Notes: a model not told the origin generated them from the sequence alone. A stretch of DNA of 47,284 nucleotides from an uncultured Collinsella sp. (GCA_900551365.1 URVZ01000006.1:1-47284); one strand, 5' to 3'; shown: positions 16,944 to 25,505, counted from the stretch's first letter. A program made the numbers and translations.

Positions 16944-17014
16944 TAAGTTGCGGTGAAATAGGGACTGTTTATGTAGCTAAAGCCGCAAAACAGTCCCTAT
17001 TTCACCGCAACTTA
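16944..17014. repeat. 71-bp perfect palindrome between convergent genes
   Basis: Two 27-nt arms (16944-16970 and 16988-17014) are perfect reverse complements around a 17-nt loop. An arm includes GCGGTGAAATAGGGACTG. It lies between the convergent lipid kinase and release-factor-like genes. There is no U-tract directly after it, so it is not a standard terminator. It is more likely a dispersed palindromic element. Confidence 0.8.
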
Positions 17015-17022
17015 TGAGTAGG

Positions 17023-17403
17023 CTATTCGTCGCTGCCCGGCTTGCGACGGTTGGCCTTTTTAATGGCGTTGAAGTGTTTGTCGCTGAGCCTGCGCTGGCG
17101 AGAGCGCTGAGGCACCTTGGTCTTTACGCGTCGGCGCGGTGGACGCCCGCGACGCTCAAGCTCAGCGCGCAACTTACGCAGACAGCTCGCGCGATTCTGA
17201 AACTGGCTGCGGCTCTCACGCGCCGTCACGACAATCCCCGAAGGGATATGTTTCATGCGCACCGCCGAGTCCGTCGTGTTCACGCCCTGCCCACCCGGAC
17301 CTGTCGCGCGAAACACCTGCACCTCGCAATCGCGCGCCAACTCCTCGACCGACATCTCGGCATAGCGCGCATACTCGCGCCATCCCATCTTGTTCTCATC
17401 CAT
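17023..17403 (-). CDS. Small class-I release-factor-like GGQ protein (ArfB/PrfH-like)
   Basis: A 126-aa protein. The centre has the GGQ motif in ATGPGGQGVNTTDSAVRMKH, which triggers peptidyl-tRNA hydrolysis on the ribosome. The C-terminal third is very basic (ERRGRPPRRRVKTKVPQRSRQRR), like the mRNA-channel tail of ArfB. There is no codon-recognition domain. It starts at ATG 17403 with GGGGAGG 7 nt upstream. Likely role: rescue of stalled ribosomes. The N-terminus (WREYARYAEMSVEELARDCEVQVFRA) differs from E. coli ArfB, so an uncharacterised subfamily is possible. Confidence 0.82.
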   Translation of the reverse strand: MDENKMGWREYARYAEMSVEELARDCEVQVFRATGPGGQGVNTTDSAVRMKHIPSGIVVTARESRSQFQNRASCLRKLRAELERRGRPPRRRVKTKVPQRSRQRRLSDKHFNAIKKANRRKPGSDE

Positions 17404-17420
17404 ATCAACACCTCCCCTCA

Positions 17421-17456
17421 TAAAAAATGTGACAAAGGGAAAGTCCCTTTGTCACA
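17421..17456 (-). terminator. Rho-independent terminator after xpt
   Basis: 13-bp perfect stem TGTGACAAAGGGA / TCCCTTTGTCACA with a 3-nt loop, followed on the minus strand by TTTTTT. It lies 28 nt after the xpt stop and just before the release-factor-like gene's binding site. Confidence 0.9.
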
Positions 17457-17484
17457 TCGCATACCAATCGCTTGTGTTGCGCGC

Positions 17485-18063
17485 TTAGGCGAAGGTGATC
17501 TCGCCGGTATCGCAGTCCATATCGGCGATACGGGCTAGGCTTTCAACGCGGAAGCCACGCTCGCGGAGCTTATCGCCACCGCCCTGGAAGCCCTTCTCCA
17601 CCGCAATGCCAATGCCGGATACCTCGGCACCTGCAGCCTCGCAGATCTTGATAAGACCCTCGAGCGCACAGCCGTTGGCCAAAAAGTCGTCGATGATCAG
17701 GACCTTGTCGCCCTCGGACAGGAAACGCTTGCCGACGATGACCGGGTACTCCTTCTGCTTGGTAAAGGAGTAGATGGTCGTGGCATACTGCTCGCCGTCG
17801 AGGTTGATGGACTGCGCCTTCTTGGCAAAGACCACCGGCACGCCGCCAAAATGCTGGGCTGCAATGCAAGCCATGCCAATGCCCGAAGCCTCGATCGTCA
17901 GGATCTTGTTGATCTCGACACCCTCGAACAGACGGGCCCACTCGGCGCCCATGTGGTCGAACAGCTCAACGTCGCATTGGTGGTTGAGGAAGGCATCGAC
18001 CTTAAGGACGTTACCGGCCTTTACGATGCCGTCATGGCGAATACGATCCTCAAGCTCCTGCAT
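17485..18063 (-). CDS. xpt: Xanthine phosphoribosyltransferase
   Basis: A 192-aa type I phosphoribosyltransferase. The PRPP loop is VLIIDDFLANGCALEGL, the N-terminal segment NHQCDVELFDHMG, and ILTIEASGIGMACIAAQ and VFAKKAQSINL are typical of Xpt. It converts xanthine to XMP in purine salvage. No purine-riboswitch core is visible in the leader. The leader does contain a short hairpin CGCGGTA / TGCCGCG close to the start. Confidence 0.93.
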   Translation of the reverse strand: MQELEDRIRHDGIVKAGNVLKVDAFLNHQCDVELFDHMGAEWARLFEGVEINKILTIEASGIGMACIAAQHFGGVPVVFAKKAQSINLDGEQYATTIYSFTKQKEYPVIVGKRFLSEGDKVLIIDDFLANGCALEGLIKICEAAGAEVSGIGIAVEKGFQGGGDKLRERGFRVESLARIADMDCDTGEITFA

Positions 18064-18220
18064 GGCGCAACCCCTTCTCGCGGCAACGATACCGCGCGAT
18101 TAATAAACGTTGTTCGATAGTCTACCACGGACCGACCCCCGCCCGCCCCACAAGCCGCATCGCACCACAAACCAGTCTTTTTGGGACGGCGCGAATCGTG
18201 GCAGGCAGCCTCCCAACACG

Positions 18221-19525
18221 CTAATGGCGGGCGCGCATCTTCACCAAACGCACCATGGCAAGCGCAAAGCCCACGGCGGCCACAACCATAAGCACGTAGA
18301 ACACCGAGCGAAAGCCGAATAGGAATACATCCGGACGGCCTGCAACAAAACTGGTCACGGCCTCGCCCATCGCCACGCTCATCTGCCCATACAGGATATT
18401 CGACGCCACCGTAATGCCGAGTGCCATGCCGGCATAGCGTGCCAAACTGCCCAAGCTGCCCGCAAAGCCGAGTGCTTCGCGCGGGGCCGAGCCCATATAC
18501 AACGAGTTGTTGGGGCTCTGGAAAATCGACGTACCGCACGACATAAACGCGACGCAGCACACGATCACGGGGATAGAAGAGTGCTCGTCGAGCGTGCTTA
18601 CCGCAAAAAGACCGCACACGTACACGCCCAGGCCGACCGCCGTGGGGCCCTCGCATCCAACACGGTCCGAAACCGTACCCGATAGCGGACCGATAAAGGC
18701 ATTCACCATCGGCAGCGCCAAAAAGAGCAATCCGGAAATGTCGGAACCAAAGCCGTGGGCGTCCTGAAAATAGAACGGCAGGATAAACTCGGATGCGCCA
18801 ATACCAACGAACACAATGAGCATGCAGGCAAGGTTGATGGTGAAGGCCGAATTTGCAAAGCAGCGACGAGCGGCCTCGGCAAGGGGCATGGGGCGTTCGC
18901 CGACCTCTGGCCTAACATGCGGCAGTGTGTAGAGCCCCACGATAAACGAGATCACGCCAATAGGCAGGTTGATGAGGAAGATACTCTCCCAGGGAAAGCT
19001 TGCCACCAGCATGCCGCCGAGCACGGGGCCACACATCATGCCGAGGGCCACAAAGGTCGCGAGAATACCCATGGCACGACCGCGCTCGCGCGCCGGAAAC
19101 GACTCGGTGATGATGCCCATGTTGTTAGCCATGGCCGCCGCGCAACCGACGCCCTGAACAATGCGTGCCAGGATAAGAACCTCGAGCGAACCCGAAAGGC
19201 CGCAAAGCAGCGAGCCGGCCGTAAAAACGATTACGCCCAGCTGGAATACGCCCACCTTGCCGCGCACGTCGCCCAAGCGGCCAAACGGCAGCATAGCCAC
19301 GCATGTCGCAAGCAGGTACACCGAGCTCACCAGCTGGATGCGGTCGAGGCCCACGCCCAGCTCCTTTTGCATCACGGGCAACGCCACGGTCACGACGGTC
19401 GAATCCAGACACGACATAAACGTCATGATGAGCACGGTAAACAGAATCGCCCATTTGTTCTTGCCATGGGTGTCGCCCTCAAGGGCAATGTGCTCGCGGC
19501 GCAGCTGCTCTGCGGTTTTCTCCAT
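18221..19525 (-). CDS. MFS multidrug-type exporter (DHA2/EmrB-like)
   Basis: A 434-aa protein with about 12 membrane segments. Motif A-like FGRLGDVRGKVGVF, the exporter motif C in GMMCGPVLGGMLV and an N-terminal MSCLDSTVVTVALP (motif D1 of DHA families) point to a proton-coupled drug or metabolite exporter. The second in-frame ATG (19525) is preferred because AAAGGA lies 7 nt before it and overlaps the first ATG. The longer open frame upstream runs through a terminator hairpin. Substrate unknown. It ends at a divergence with xpt (same strand, 157-nt gap). Confidence 0.85.
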   Translation of the reverse strand: MEKTAEQLRREHIALEGDTHGKNKWAILFTVLIMTFMSCLDSTVVTVALPVMQKELGVGLDRIQLVSSVYLLATCVAMLPFGRLGDVRGKVGVFQLGVIVFTAGSLLCGLSGSLEVLILARIVQGVGCAAAMANNMGIITESFPARERGRAMGILATFVALGMMCGPVLGGMLVASFPWESIFLINLPIGVISFIVGLYTLPHVRPEVGERPMPLAEAARRCFANSAFTINLACMLIVFVGIGASEFILPFYFQDAHGFGSDISGLLFLALPMVNAFIGPLSGTVSDRVGCEGPTAVGLGVYVCGLFAVSTLDEHSSIPVIVCCVAFMSCGTSIFQSPNNSLYMGSAPREALGFAGSLGSLARYAGMALGITVASNILYGQMSVAMGEAVTSFVAGRPDVFLFGFRSVFYVLMVVAAVGFALAMVRLVKMRARH

Positions 19526-19551
19526 ATCCATCCTTTCGAGTGGCGCAAGGC

Positions 19552-19598
19552 AAAAACGGGGCCCCAATCGCCAGCAAACAGCCGCGATTGGGGCCCCG
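19552..19598 (-). terminator. Rho-independent terminator after metY
   Basis: 14-bp perfect stem (CGGGGCCCCAATCG and its complement) with a 14-nt loop at 19557-19598. On the minus strand it is followed by TTTTTG. It separates metY from the MFS gene downstream. Confidence 0.9.
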
Positions 19599-19666
19599 CC
19601 TACGGAATCGGAACGAAAGGTCGCCGAAGCTTTCTGCCAGCATCGGCGCCTTATGCGAACGCTAGC

Positions 19667-20950
19667 CTAGCACTGCTCGAGTGCCTGCTCAAGGTCGGCA
19701 ATCAAGTCGGCCGTGTCCTCGAGGCCGCACGACAGGCGTACCATATCGGCGGAGATGCCACAGGCGATGAGCTCCTCATCGTTCATCTGGCGGTGCGTGG
19801 CATTAGCGGGATGCAGGCAGCAAGTGCGGGCGTCGGCCACATGCGTGGCGATCTGGGCGAGCTTAAGGCTCTTCATAAAGGTCTCAGCCGCCGCGCGACC
19901 ACCGTTAAAGCCAAAGCTCACAACGCCGCAGGTACCGTTGGGCATGTACTTCTGAGCGATGTCATAGTACTTATCGCCCTCTAGGCCCGGATAGCTCACG
20001 AAGCGTACCTTGGGATGACTCTGCAGGAACTTGGCAACGGCCAGGCCGTTCTCACAATGACGCGGCATGCGCACATGCAGGCTCTCGAGCGAGCTGTTCA
20101 GGAAGAAGGCCGCCTGCGGGTTCTGCATGGGGCCGAGGTCGCGCATGAGCTGCGCGGTGGCCTTGGTAATGAAGGCGCCCTCGCGACCGAACTTCTTGGC
20201 ATACGTCACGCCGTGGTAGCTCTCGTCGGGCGTGGTGAGACCCGGGAACTTATCCGCATGGGCCATCCAGTCAAACTGGCCGTGGTCAACGATCACGCCG
20301 CCCAGGTAGGCAGCATGTCCATCCATGTACTTGGTGGTGGAGTGCGTAACGATGTCGGCGCCCCACTCAAAGGGACGGCACATCACGGGCGTCGGGAAGG
20401 TGTTGTCGACCATCAGCGGCACGCCGTGGTCGTGCGCGGCCTTGGCAAAGCGCTCAATATCGAGCACGGCGAGGGCGGGATTGGCGATCGTCTCACCAAA
20501 GACGAGCTTGGTATTGGGCTCAAAGGCTGCCTCGAGCTCCTCATCAGTGCAGTCGGGGGCGACGAACGTGCAGGTCACGCCCATGCGGCCCATGGTGTGG
20601 GCGAGCAGGTTATACGTACCGCCGTAAATGGCAGAGCTTGCGACCACGTGATCGCCGGCACCGGCAACGTTAAAGATCGCGAGGAAGTTCGCAGCCATGC
20701 CCGAACTCGTGAGCATCGCTGCGGTGCCGCCCTCCATCTCGCAGATCTTGGCGGCAACCAAATCGCACGTGGGGTTCTGCAGACGGCTGTAGAAGTAGCC
20801 AGACTCCTCCAGGTCAAACAGCTTGCCCATGTGCTCCGACGTGTCGTACTTCCACGTGGTGGACTGGTAGATGGGCACCTGGCGCGGCTCCGCATCTCCC
20901 GGGTGATAGCCGCCCTGAACACATGTAGTACCGATAGTCTGCTCGCTCAT
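19667..20950 (-). CDS. metY: O-acetylhomoserine aminocarboxypropyltransferase / cysteine synthase family protein
   Basis: A 427-aa Cys/Met-metabolism PLP enzyme. It has a substrate-binding YSRLQNPTCD segment, the PLP-contact region MLTSSGMAANF, the aspartate in VPLMVDNTFPTP and the PLP lysine in THSTTKYMDGH. The C-terminal LQIATHVADARTCCLHPA-like block (KLAQIATHVADARTC) is typical of MetY. It forms homocysteine from O-acetylhomoserine and sulfide. ATG 20950 has GGGAG 6 nt upstream. Closely related members act as gamma-lyases, so the direction of reaction is less certain than the family. Confidence 0.9.
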   Translation of the reverse strand: MSEQTIGTTCVQGGYHPGDAEPRQVPIYQSTTWKYDTSEHMGKLFDLEESGYFYSRLQNPTCDLVAAKICEMEGGTAAMLTSSGMAANFLAIFNVAGAGDHVVASSAIYGGTYNLLAHTMGRMGVTCTFVAPDCTDEELEAAFEPNTKLVFGETIANPALAVLDIERFAKAAHDHGVPLMVDNTFPTPVMCRPFEWGADIVTHSTTKYMDGHAAYLGGVIVDHGQFDWMAHADKFPGLTTPDESYHGVTYAKKFGREGAFITKATAQLMRDLGPMQNPQAAFFLNSSLESLHVRMPRHCENGLAVAKFLQSHPKVRFVSYPGLEGDKYYDIAQKYMPNGTCGVVSFGFNGGRAAAETFMKSLKLAQIATHVADARTCCLHPANATHRQMNDEELIACGISADMVRLSCGLEDTADLIADLEQALEQC

Positions 20951-21181
20951 ATCTAGCTCCCTTGCCTGGGTTTTAGTTTTATTCGGTTCACGATACCGCT
21001 ACCCTGCACCCCTCTCAACCCATCCCCAAGGTAGGTTATGGGACAAATTGATTAGGGGTATTTATCTCAAGCCTTGGGCATTTGCTCGATAGATAAAAAT
21101 GAGGCATACATGAAGCTCTCGATGATTACATGCCCCGTCACGGGTACCATAGGCGGGTACACCGTGACCAAGGAGACAACG

Positions 21182-21628
21182 ATGAAGCAGATCGATACCA
21201 CCCAGCTCGACACCGCCGCCTGCCAGGCTCAGGCTGCCGAATACCACGCCCGTGGCTTTAACTGCGCACAGGCCGTTGCCTGCACGCTCGCACCTGCCGT
21301 CGGGCTCGACCCCCAGGTCGCCTTTACCCTCACCGAGGGCTTTGGCGCCGGCATGGGTGGCATGACCGAGACCTGCGGCGCCATCTCGGGCGCTGTTGCC
21401 ATCATGGGCTTTGTAATGAGCGACGGCATGGAGAACCCCAAGACCAAAGGCCAGACCTACAAGCTGTCGCGCGAGATTGCCAAGCGTTTTGGCGAGAAGA
21501 ACACGACGACCGTCTGCGGCACGCTCAAGGGCATCGGATCGGATAAGGGTCCGCTCCGCAGCTGCCCCGGCTGCATCGACGATGCCGTCGAAATCGCCTG
21601 TGATGTGCTAAAGCAGCTCGCCGAGTAA
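21182..21628 (+). CDS. C_GCAxxG_C_C family redox-type protein
   Basis: A 148-aa protein with the Cys pattern of this family: FNCAQAVACTLAP, the TETCGAISGAVAIMG motif and a C-terminal LRSCPGCIDDAVEIACD. Members are small cytosolic proteins, probably iron-sulfur or redox-active, of unknown exact role in anaerobes. ATG 21182 (GGAG 6 nt upstream) was preferred over earlier starts. It is divergent from metY and converges on the YigZ gene. Confidence 0.88.
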   Translation: MKQIDTTQLDTAACQAQAAEYHARGFNCAQAVACTLAPAVGLDPQVAFTLTEGFGAGMGGMTETCGAISGAVAIMGFVMSDGMENPKTKGQTYKLSREIAKRFGEKNTTTVCGTLKGIGSDKGPLRSCPGCIDDAVEIACDVLKQLAE

Positions 21629-21642
21629 TCGACAGCAACAGT

Positions 21643-21693
21643 AAAACGACGGCCGGCGCGCTTAGGATCCATCCAAAAGCACGCCGGCCGTCG
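21643..21693. terminator. Bidirectional terminator between convergent genes
   Basis: 12-bp perfect stem CGACGGCCGGCG / CGCCGGCCGTCG (21647-21658, 21682-21693) with a 23-nt loop. On the minus strand TTTTAC follows. It starts 18 nt after the plus-strand stop and ends 3 nt before the YigZ stop. Confidence 0.75.
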
Positions 21694-21696
21694 CCG

Positions 21697-22332
21697 TTAG
21701 AACTCAGCAAATTTGGGAGCTCCGACCTCAATCTCCTCACGCCCCGCCATAAGCTCGCGCATCTTAGCGCAAAACGGCTCCTGCTCCCCAGCTTTGAACA
21801 CCAAGTGAATCGTCACGGCATCCGCGTAATCGGTATCCGAAACCTTGGCACCCGAATCCTGCGCCAAACGAAGCACCTGCTCGTACTGCGGATAGGCCAC
21901 ATGCACGTCAACCGGCACGACGCTCGTCATCTCAACGATCTGCCCGGCCTCCTGAGCCGCGGCCACCGCCGCCTGCGTCGCCGCGGTATAGGCGCGTACC
22001 AAGCCACCAGGCCCCAACAGCGTGCCACCAAAATAGCGCGTCACTACGCAGCAAACATTTTTGAGCTCCGCGCCGCGCAAAACCTCGAGCGTCGGCATAC
22101 CACTCGTGCGGCTCGGCTCACCATCATCGCTCTGGCGCTCGCGTCCATCGACCAAAATCCACGCGGGAACATTGTGTCGAGCGTCGTAATGACGTTTGCG
22201 AACCATCTCGATAAAGGCATTAGCCTCATCTTCGGACTCAATATGGACCAGCTGGGCAATAAACCGGCTCTTGCGGTCCACAAACTCGCCCGAAGCCTCA
22301 ATATTCGATTGCAGAGTAAAATAGCTGTCCAA
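21697..22332 (-). CDS. YigZ/IMPACT family protein
   Basis: A 211-aa protein of the UPF0029/IMPACT family. The N-terminal domain has SRFIAQL, HNVPAWIL, DDGEPSRTSGMPTLEVL and VTRYFGGTLLGPGGLVRAY, which are the family signatures; a C-terminal DUF1949-like domain follows. The start is probably the TTG at 22332 (GAGGGG 5 nt upstream) rather than the adjacent TTG. Function is unclear; related proteins affect translation under stress. Confidence 0.88.
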   Translation of the reverse strand: MDSYFTLQSNIEASGEFVDRKSRFIAQLVHIESEDEANAFIEMVRKRHYDARHNVPAWILVDGRERQSDDGEPSRTSGMPTLEVLRGAELKNVCCVVTRYFGGTLLGPGGLVRAYTAATQAAVAAAQEAGQIVEMTSVVPVDVHVAYPQYEQVLRLAQDSGAKVSDTDYADAVTIHLVFKAGEQEPFCAKMRELMAGREEIEVGAPKFAEF

Positions 22333-22450
22333 CAAAGCCCCTCAACAAAATAAAGCGCAGCAACAAACAGCCTCAATCATACGGCAAAGACAGCACCGTT
22401 GACCTCGCCAACAAGAACGGAAACGCCAATGATACCGTCACCAACAGCGA

Positions 22451-22549
22451 GAACCCGTCAGCGCGAGCAAGGTGCCTTGAAAGACAAGGGCATTGACCTT
22501 ATGGTCATGCCCGAAGGCTTGAAAGGCAGATTGCCGCGCTGACGGGTTC
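22451..22549. repeat. 99-bp nested palindrome downstream of rnpB
   Basis: Outer arms GAACCCGTCAGCGCG and CGCGCTGACGGGTTC are perfect complements (15 bp). A middle TGCCTT / AAGGCA pairing and an inner GGGCATTGACC / GGTCATGCCC hairpin (one bulge) complete the structure. It lies 14 nt beyond the RNase P RNA 3' end, before the YigZ gene. It may help end rnpB, but no U-tract is present. Confidence 0.75.
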
Positions 22550-22563
22550 GCAGCGTCAACAAA

Positions 22564-22930
22564 GTGCTGAGTGGGCCGATAAGCCGGGTTCTGTCGTGAA
22601 CGGTCATTTATCTTGTCTGCACGTTACCGTGCAGTTCCACGCACGCTACCCGAACGCGGACCGGGCCGGCCCATAGCGTTCCTATTCGCGCTTGCTCCGG
22701 ATGGGGCTTGCCAAGCCGCCGTGTTACCACGACGCTGGTGGTCTCTTACACCACCGTTTCAGCTTTTCCCTTTACGCCTTGCGGCGCAGGTGGGAGTCTT
22801 CTTTTCTGCGGCGCTTTCCGTCGGATCACTCCGCCCGGCCGTTAGCCGGCATCCCGCCCTCTGGAGCCCGGACTTTCCTCACGCGTGCTGCAAGCAGCAC
22901 ATCGCGCGACCGTCTGGCCCACTCAGCAGT
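22564..22930 (-). ncRNA. rnpB: RNase P RNA (bacterial type A)
   Basis: On the minus strand, P1 pairs GCTGAGTGGGCC near 22927 with GGCCCACTCAGC at the 3' end. The two universally conserved halves of P4 are present: GAGGAAAGTCCGGGCTC near the 5' side and ACAGAACCCGGCTTA near the 3' end. Length of about 367 nt fits. A TACACT hexamer (22936-22941) lies 6 nt before the 5' end and is a plausible -10 box. This RNA is the catalytic part of RNase P, which trims tRNA 5' leaders. Confidence 0.98.
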
Positions 22931-23017
22931 GCAAGAGTGTAACACACCGTTGCCGCAGGCAATGGCACAACGCAAACGCTCGACACGATAAACCAAGAAC
23001 CGCCATGCGCTACAATG

Positions 23018-23125
23018 GTCCTGTCGATGGGCAACGTCGTCAGTCGAGACGCGACCGCGCTCCACACCCCTCCGTCTACTCGGTGTGTTCCCGCCTCCTC
23101 CCCGAGGCGGGATGTCGGCATTTTT
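23018..23125 (+). ncRNA. Candidate small RNA between rnpB and rpsA
   Basis: On the plus strand TACAAT (23011-23016) is followed by about 100 nt with a CACACC / GGTGTG hairpin (23063-23087). A stem CCCGCCTC / GAGGCGGG (23090-23111) follows, with TTTTT at 23121-23125. No plus-strand gene precedes it, so the terminator-like end has nothing else to terminate. No good -35 box is seen and the T-run is 9 nt from the stem, so confidence is low. Confidence 0.3.
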
Positions 23126-23189
23126 CATGCACTGACAACCCAATAGCCTGTGGACAGCCCGGGCAGCATCGCGCACCTCAGCAGCAAAT

Positions 23190-23226
23190 GAAAAAAAGGG
23201 ACCCGTCCATTGCGGACGGATCCCTT
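23190..23226 (-). terminator. Rho-independent terminator after rpsA
   Basis: On the minus strand, AAGGGATCCGTCC pairs with GGACGGGTCCCTT (13 bp, one mismatch) and is followed by seven T, 25 nt after the rpsA stop. Confidence 0.95.
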
Positions 23227-23250
23227 AAAACAAGTGATCGTCAAACCGAT

Positions 23251-24417
23251 TTACTCGGCGTCGGTCTCCTCGTCCTTCTTCTCGGAAGGCAGCGGGGTAA
23301 CCTCGATCTCGACGCCCAGAGTCTCAGCAGCGGACTTCATGGACAGGGAGATACGACGACGGTCGAGGTCGATCTCCATGACCTTGACCTGAACCTTGTC
23401 GCCCACGTGGGTGACCTGAGAAGGCTGATCGACGTGCTTGTTGGCCATCTCGGAGATGTGCACCAGGCCCTCGATGCCCTCGCCCAGATCGACGAAAGCG
23501 CCGAACGGGACAAGCTTGGTCACAGTGCCCTCGACGATAGCGCCGACGGGGTACTTCTTGACCAGTGCGCGCCACGGATCCTCGGTGGTCTGCTTGAGAC
23601 CCAGGGAGATGCGCTCGCGGTTGAGATCGACGTCGAGAACCTCGACCTCGACCTCCTGGCCGACCTTGACAACCTCGGAAGGATGGTTGACGTGGTTCCA
23701 GGAGAGCTCGGAAATGTGGATGAGGCCGTCGATACCACCGAGGTCGACGAAGGCGCCGAAGTCGACGATGGAGGAAACGGTGCCCTGGAGACGCATGCCA
23801 GACTTGAGCTTGGACAGGATCTCGGAGCGCTCGGCCTTACGGGACTCCTCGAGCACGACGCGACGGGAGAGGACGACGTTGTTGCGGTTGCGGTCCATCT
23901 CGATGACGCGGGCCTCGATGCGGGTGCCCATGTAGGAGGTGAGGTCCTTGACGCGACGGAGGTCGACGAGGGAGGCGGGCAGGAAGCCACGCAGGCCGAT
24001 GTCGAGGATCAGGCCGCCCTTGACAACCTCGATAACCTCGCCCTCGACGTTCTCGCCGGAGTTGAACTTCTCCTCGATGCGGTTCCAAGCACGCTCGTAC
24101 TCGGCACGCTTCTTGGACAGGACCAGACGACCGTCCTTGTCCTCCTTCTGGAGTACCAGAGCCTCGATGGGATCACCGAGTGCAACGATGTCTGCAGGGT
24201 TAGCGTCCTTGCGGATGGACAGCTCGCGGACCGGGATAACGCCCTCGGACTTGAATCCGATGTCAACGAGCACCTCGTCATGCTCGATCTTAACGACAGT
24301 GCCGTTAACGAGATCGCCCTCATCAAAGTCGGTAATCGTACCGTCGATGAGGTTGTTCATCTCCTCCTCGTTGACATCGTCAAGAGAGAAAATGGACGAG
24401 TTCTGAATCTCACTCAA
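23251..24417 (-). CDS. rpsA: 30S ribosomal protein S1 (four S1 domains)
   Basis: A 388-aa protein with four S1 repeats. They begin near residues 34 (GDLVNGTVVKIEHDEVLVDIGFKSEG), 119 (NVEGEVIEVVKGGLILDIG), 206 (LQGTVSSIVDFGAFVDLG) and 291 (VEGTVTKLVPFGAFVDLGEG). Repeats 3 and 4 are closest to consensus, as usual. Four domains is the actinobacterial/Gram-positive form; E. coli has six. The start appears to be TTG 24417 with AAAGGGG 7 nt upstream. It binds mRNA during initiation. Confidence 0.95.
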   Translation of the reverse strand: MSEIQNSSIFSLDDVNEEEMNNLIDGTITDFDEGDLVNGTVVKIEHDEVLVDIGFKSEGVIPVRELSIRKDANPADIVALGDPIEALVLQKEDKDGRLVLSKKRAEYERAWNRIEEKFNSGENVEGEVIEVVKGGLILDIGLRGFLPASLVDLRRVKDLTSYMGTRIEARVIEMDRNRNNVVLSRRVVLEESRKAERSEILSKLKSGMRLQGTVSSIVDFGAFVDLGGIDGLIHISELSWNHVNHPSEVVKVGQEVEVEVLDVDLNRERISLGLKQTTEDPWRALVKKYPVGAIVEGTVTKLVPFGAFVDLGEGIEGLVHISEMANKHVDQPSQVTHVGDKVQVKVMEIDLDRRRISLSMKSAAETLGVEIEVTPLPSEKKDEETDAE

Positions 24418-24732
24418 AGGTGGACCCCTTTCGAACTACGGGGCCCCGATTGCTAGGACCTACAGAAGGGTGCGACAAGCACACAACGTTTAGGAACACT
24501 CGGGAGCCGACAGATACTAATGTGACGCTTATGCAATCACGTTCGTATAGGTTACGGGGAAATGAGTTCGATTTCAAGCGTGAACTGCGATTTTTTACTC
24601 GTGTGGAGACTTTTTCGCAATCTTGTGAACGACTGTCTCCACAAGTTGACGATGAGCAGCTAGGCACACTGCTTTGGGGTAAAGTATCCCAGACATACGA
24701 TTCTGGAACGATTTTTCGAGAAAGGTGCCTGC
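24418..24732. other. Divergent intergenic region between rpsA and a HAD gene
   Basis: About 315 nt, more AT-rich than its flanks, containing the leaders of both genes. No tRNA, clear hairpin or repeat is seen. No promoter with both boxes near consensus could be picked by eye. Confidence 0.5.
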
Positions 24733-25491
24733 GTGCTCAAAGCAGTCGTTTTCGATATGGACGAGACGCTTCTTAGCATCAACCTCAACGCGTTCATCCT
24801 TCGCTATTTTAAGGATGTCTCGTCGATGCTCGCGGATATCGGACGTCGCAGCCGCGGGGGCACGATGGCGCGCCTCGGCACCATCCTGGTCGACCTCAAC
24901 GCCAATCGCCGCAGCAGCACGGACAATCGCACCAATCTTGAGTTTTACCAGACCGAGGTCGAGCGCCGGTGCGGCATTTGCCTCTCGGACCCACTTATCT
25001 ACGAGGCGTTTACCTACTACGATCACGAAGTTCTGCCGTACAAGAACGATGACATGATCAACGCAAAAGCCATGCCGGGCGCACACGACGCACTCCAGGC
25101 CGTACAGGACGCGGGGCTGCGCTGCGCGCTCTTCACCAACCCCAGCTTTCCCCAAGGGGCCATCGAGTGCCGCATGGGCTGGGGCGAGCTGACAGACGCG
25201 CCCTTCGAGCTCGTAACGCACATGGGCAACGCCACGCGCTGCAAGCCCGATGCCACATATTATCTAGAGCAGCTGCAGGTCATGGGGCTCGAGCCGCACG
25301 AGGTCCTTATGGTGGGCAACGATCCCAAGCGCGATTTCCCCAGCCCCGCCTGCGGCATTCAAACCGCCTATGTGGGCCAAGGAAAGCCCGGCCGAGCCAC
25401 CTGGCGTGGAACCATGGAAGACTTCGCCCGCGACTTTAACGCCGTAGTAGAAGCCTTCTACGAGCACCAAATAGCCGACGAACTAAGCTAG
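24733..25491 (+). CDS. HAD family hydrolase
   Basis: A 252-aa haloacid-dehalogenase-type phosphatase. Motif I is VVFDMDETLLS (both Asp present), motif II is LFTNPSFP, and a Lys lies in CKPDATYYLEQL (motif III). Motif IV is MVGNDPKRDF. A helical cap sits between motifs I and II. GTG 24733 has GAAAGG 7 nt upstream. Substrate unknown. It is divergent from rpsA and ends before structured repeat copy 3. Confidence 0.88.
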   Translation: MLKAVVFDMDETLLSINLNAFILRYFKDVSSMLADIGRRSRGGTMARLGTILVDLNANRRSSTDNRTNLEFYQTEVERRCGICLSDPLIYEAFTYYDHEVLPYKNDDMINAKAMPGAHDALQAVQDAGLRCALFTNPSFPQGAIECRMGWGELTDAPFELVTHMGNATRCKPDATYYLEQLQVMGLEPHEVLMVGNDPKRDFPSPACGIQTAYVGQGKPGRATWRGTMEDFARDFNAVVEAFYEHQIADELS

Positions 25492-25505
25492 TCCCCAAAT
25501 CAGGA

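Noticed and set aside
18064..18220. Possible purine riboswitch before xpt
   Set aside because: The loop motifs of the purine aptamer are absent; only a short hairpin next to the start is present.
20951..21181. Possible SAM or T-box type riboswitch before metY
   Set aside because: No conserved riboswitch core, T-box sequence or terminator/antiterminator pair could be found in the 230 nt between metY and the divergent gene.
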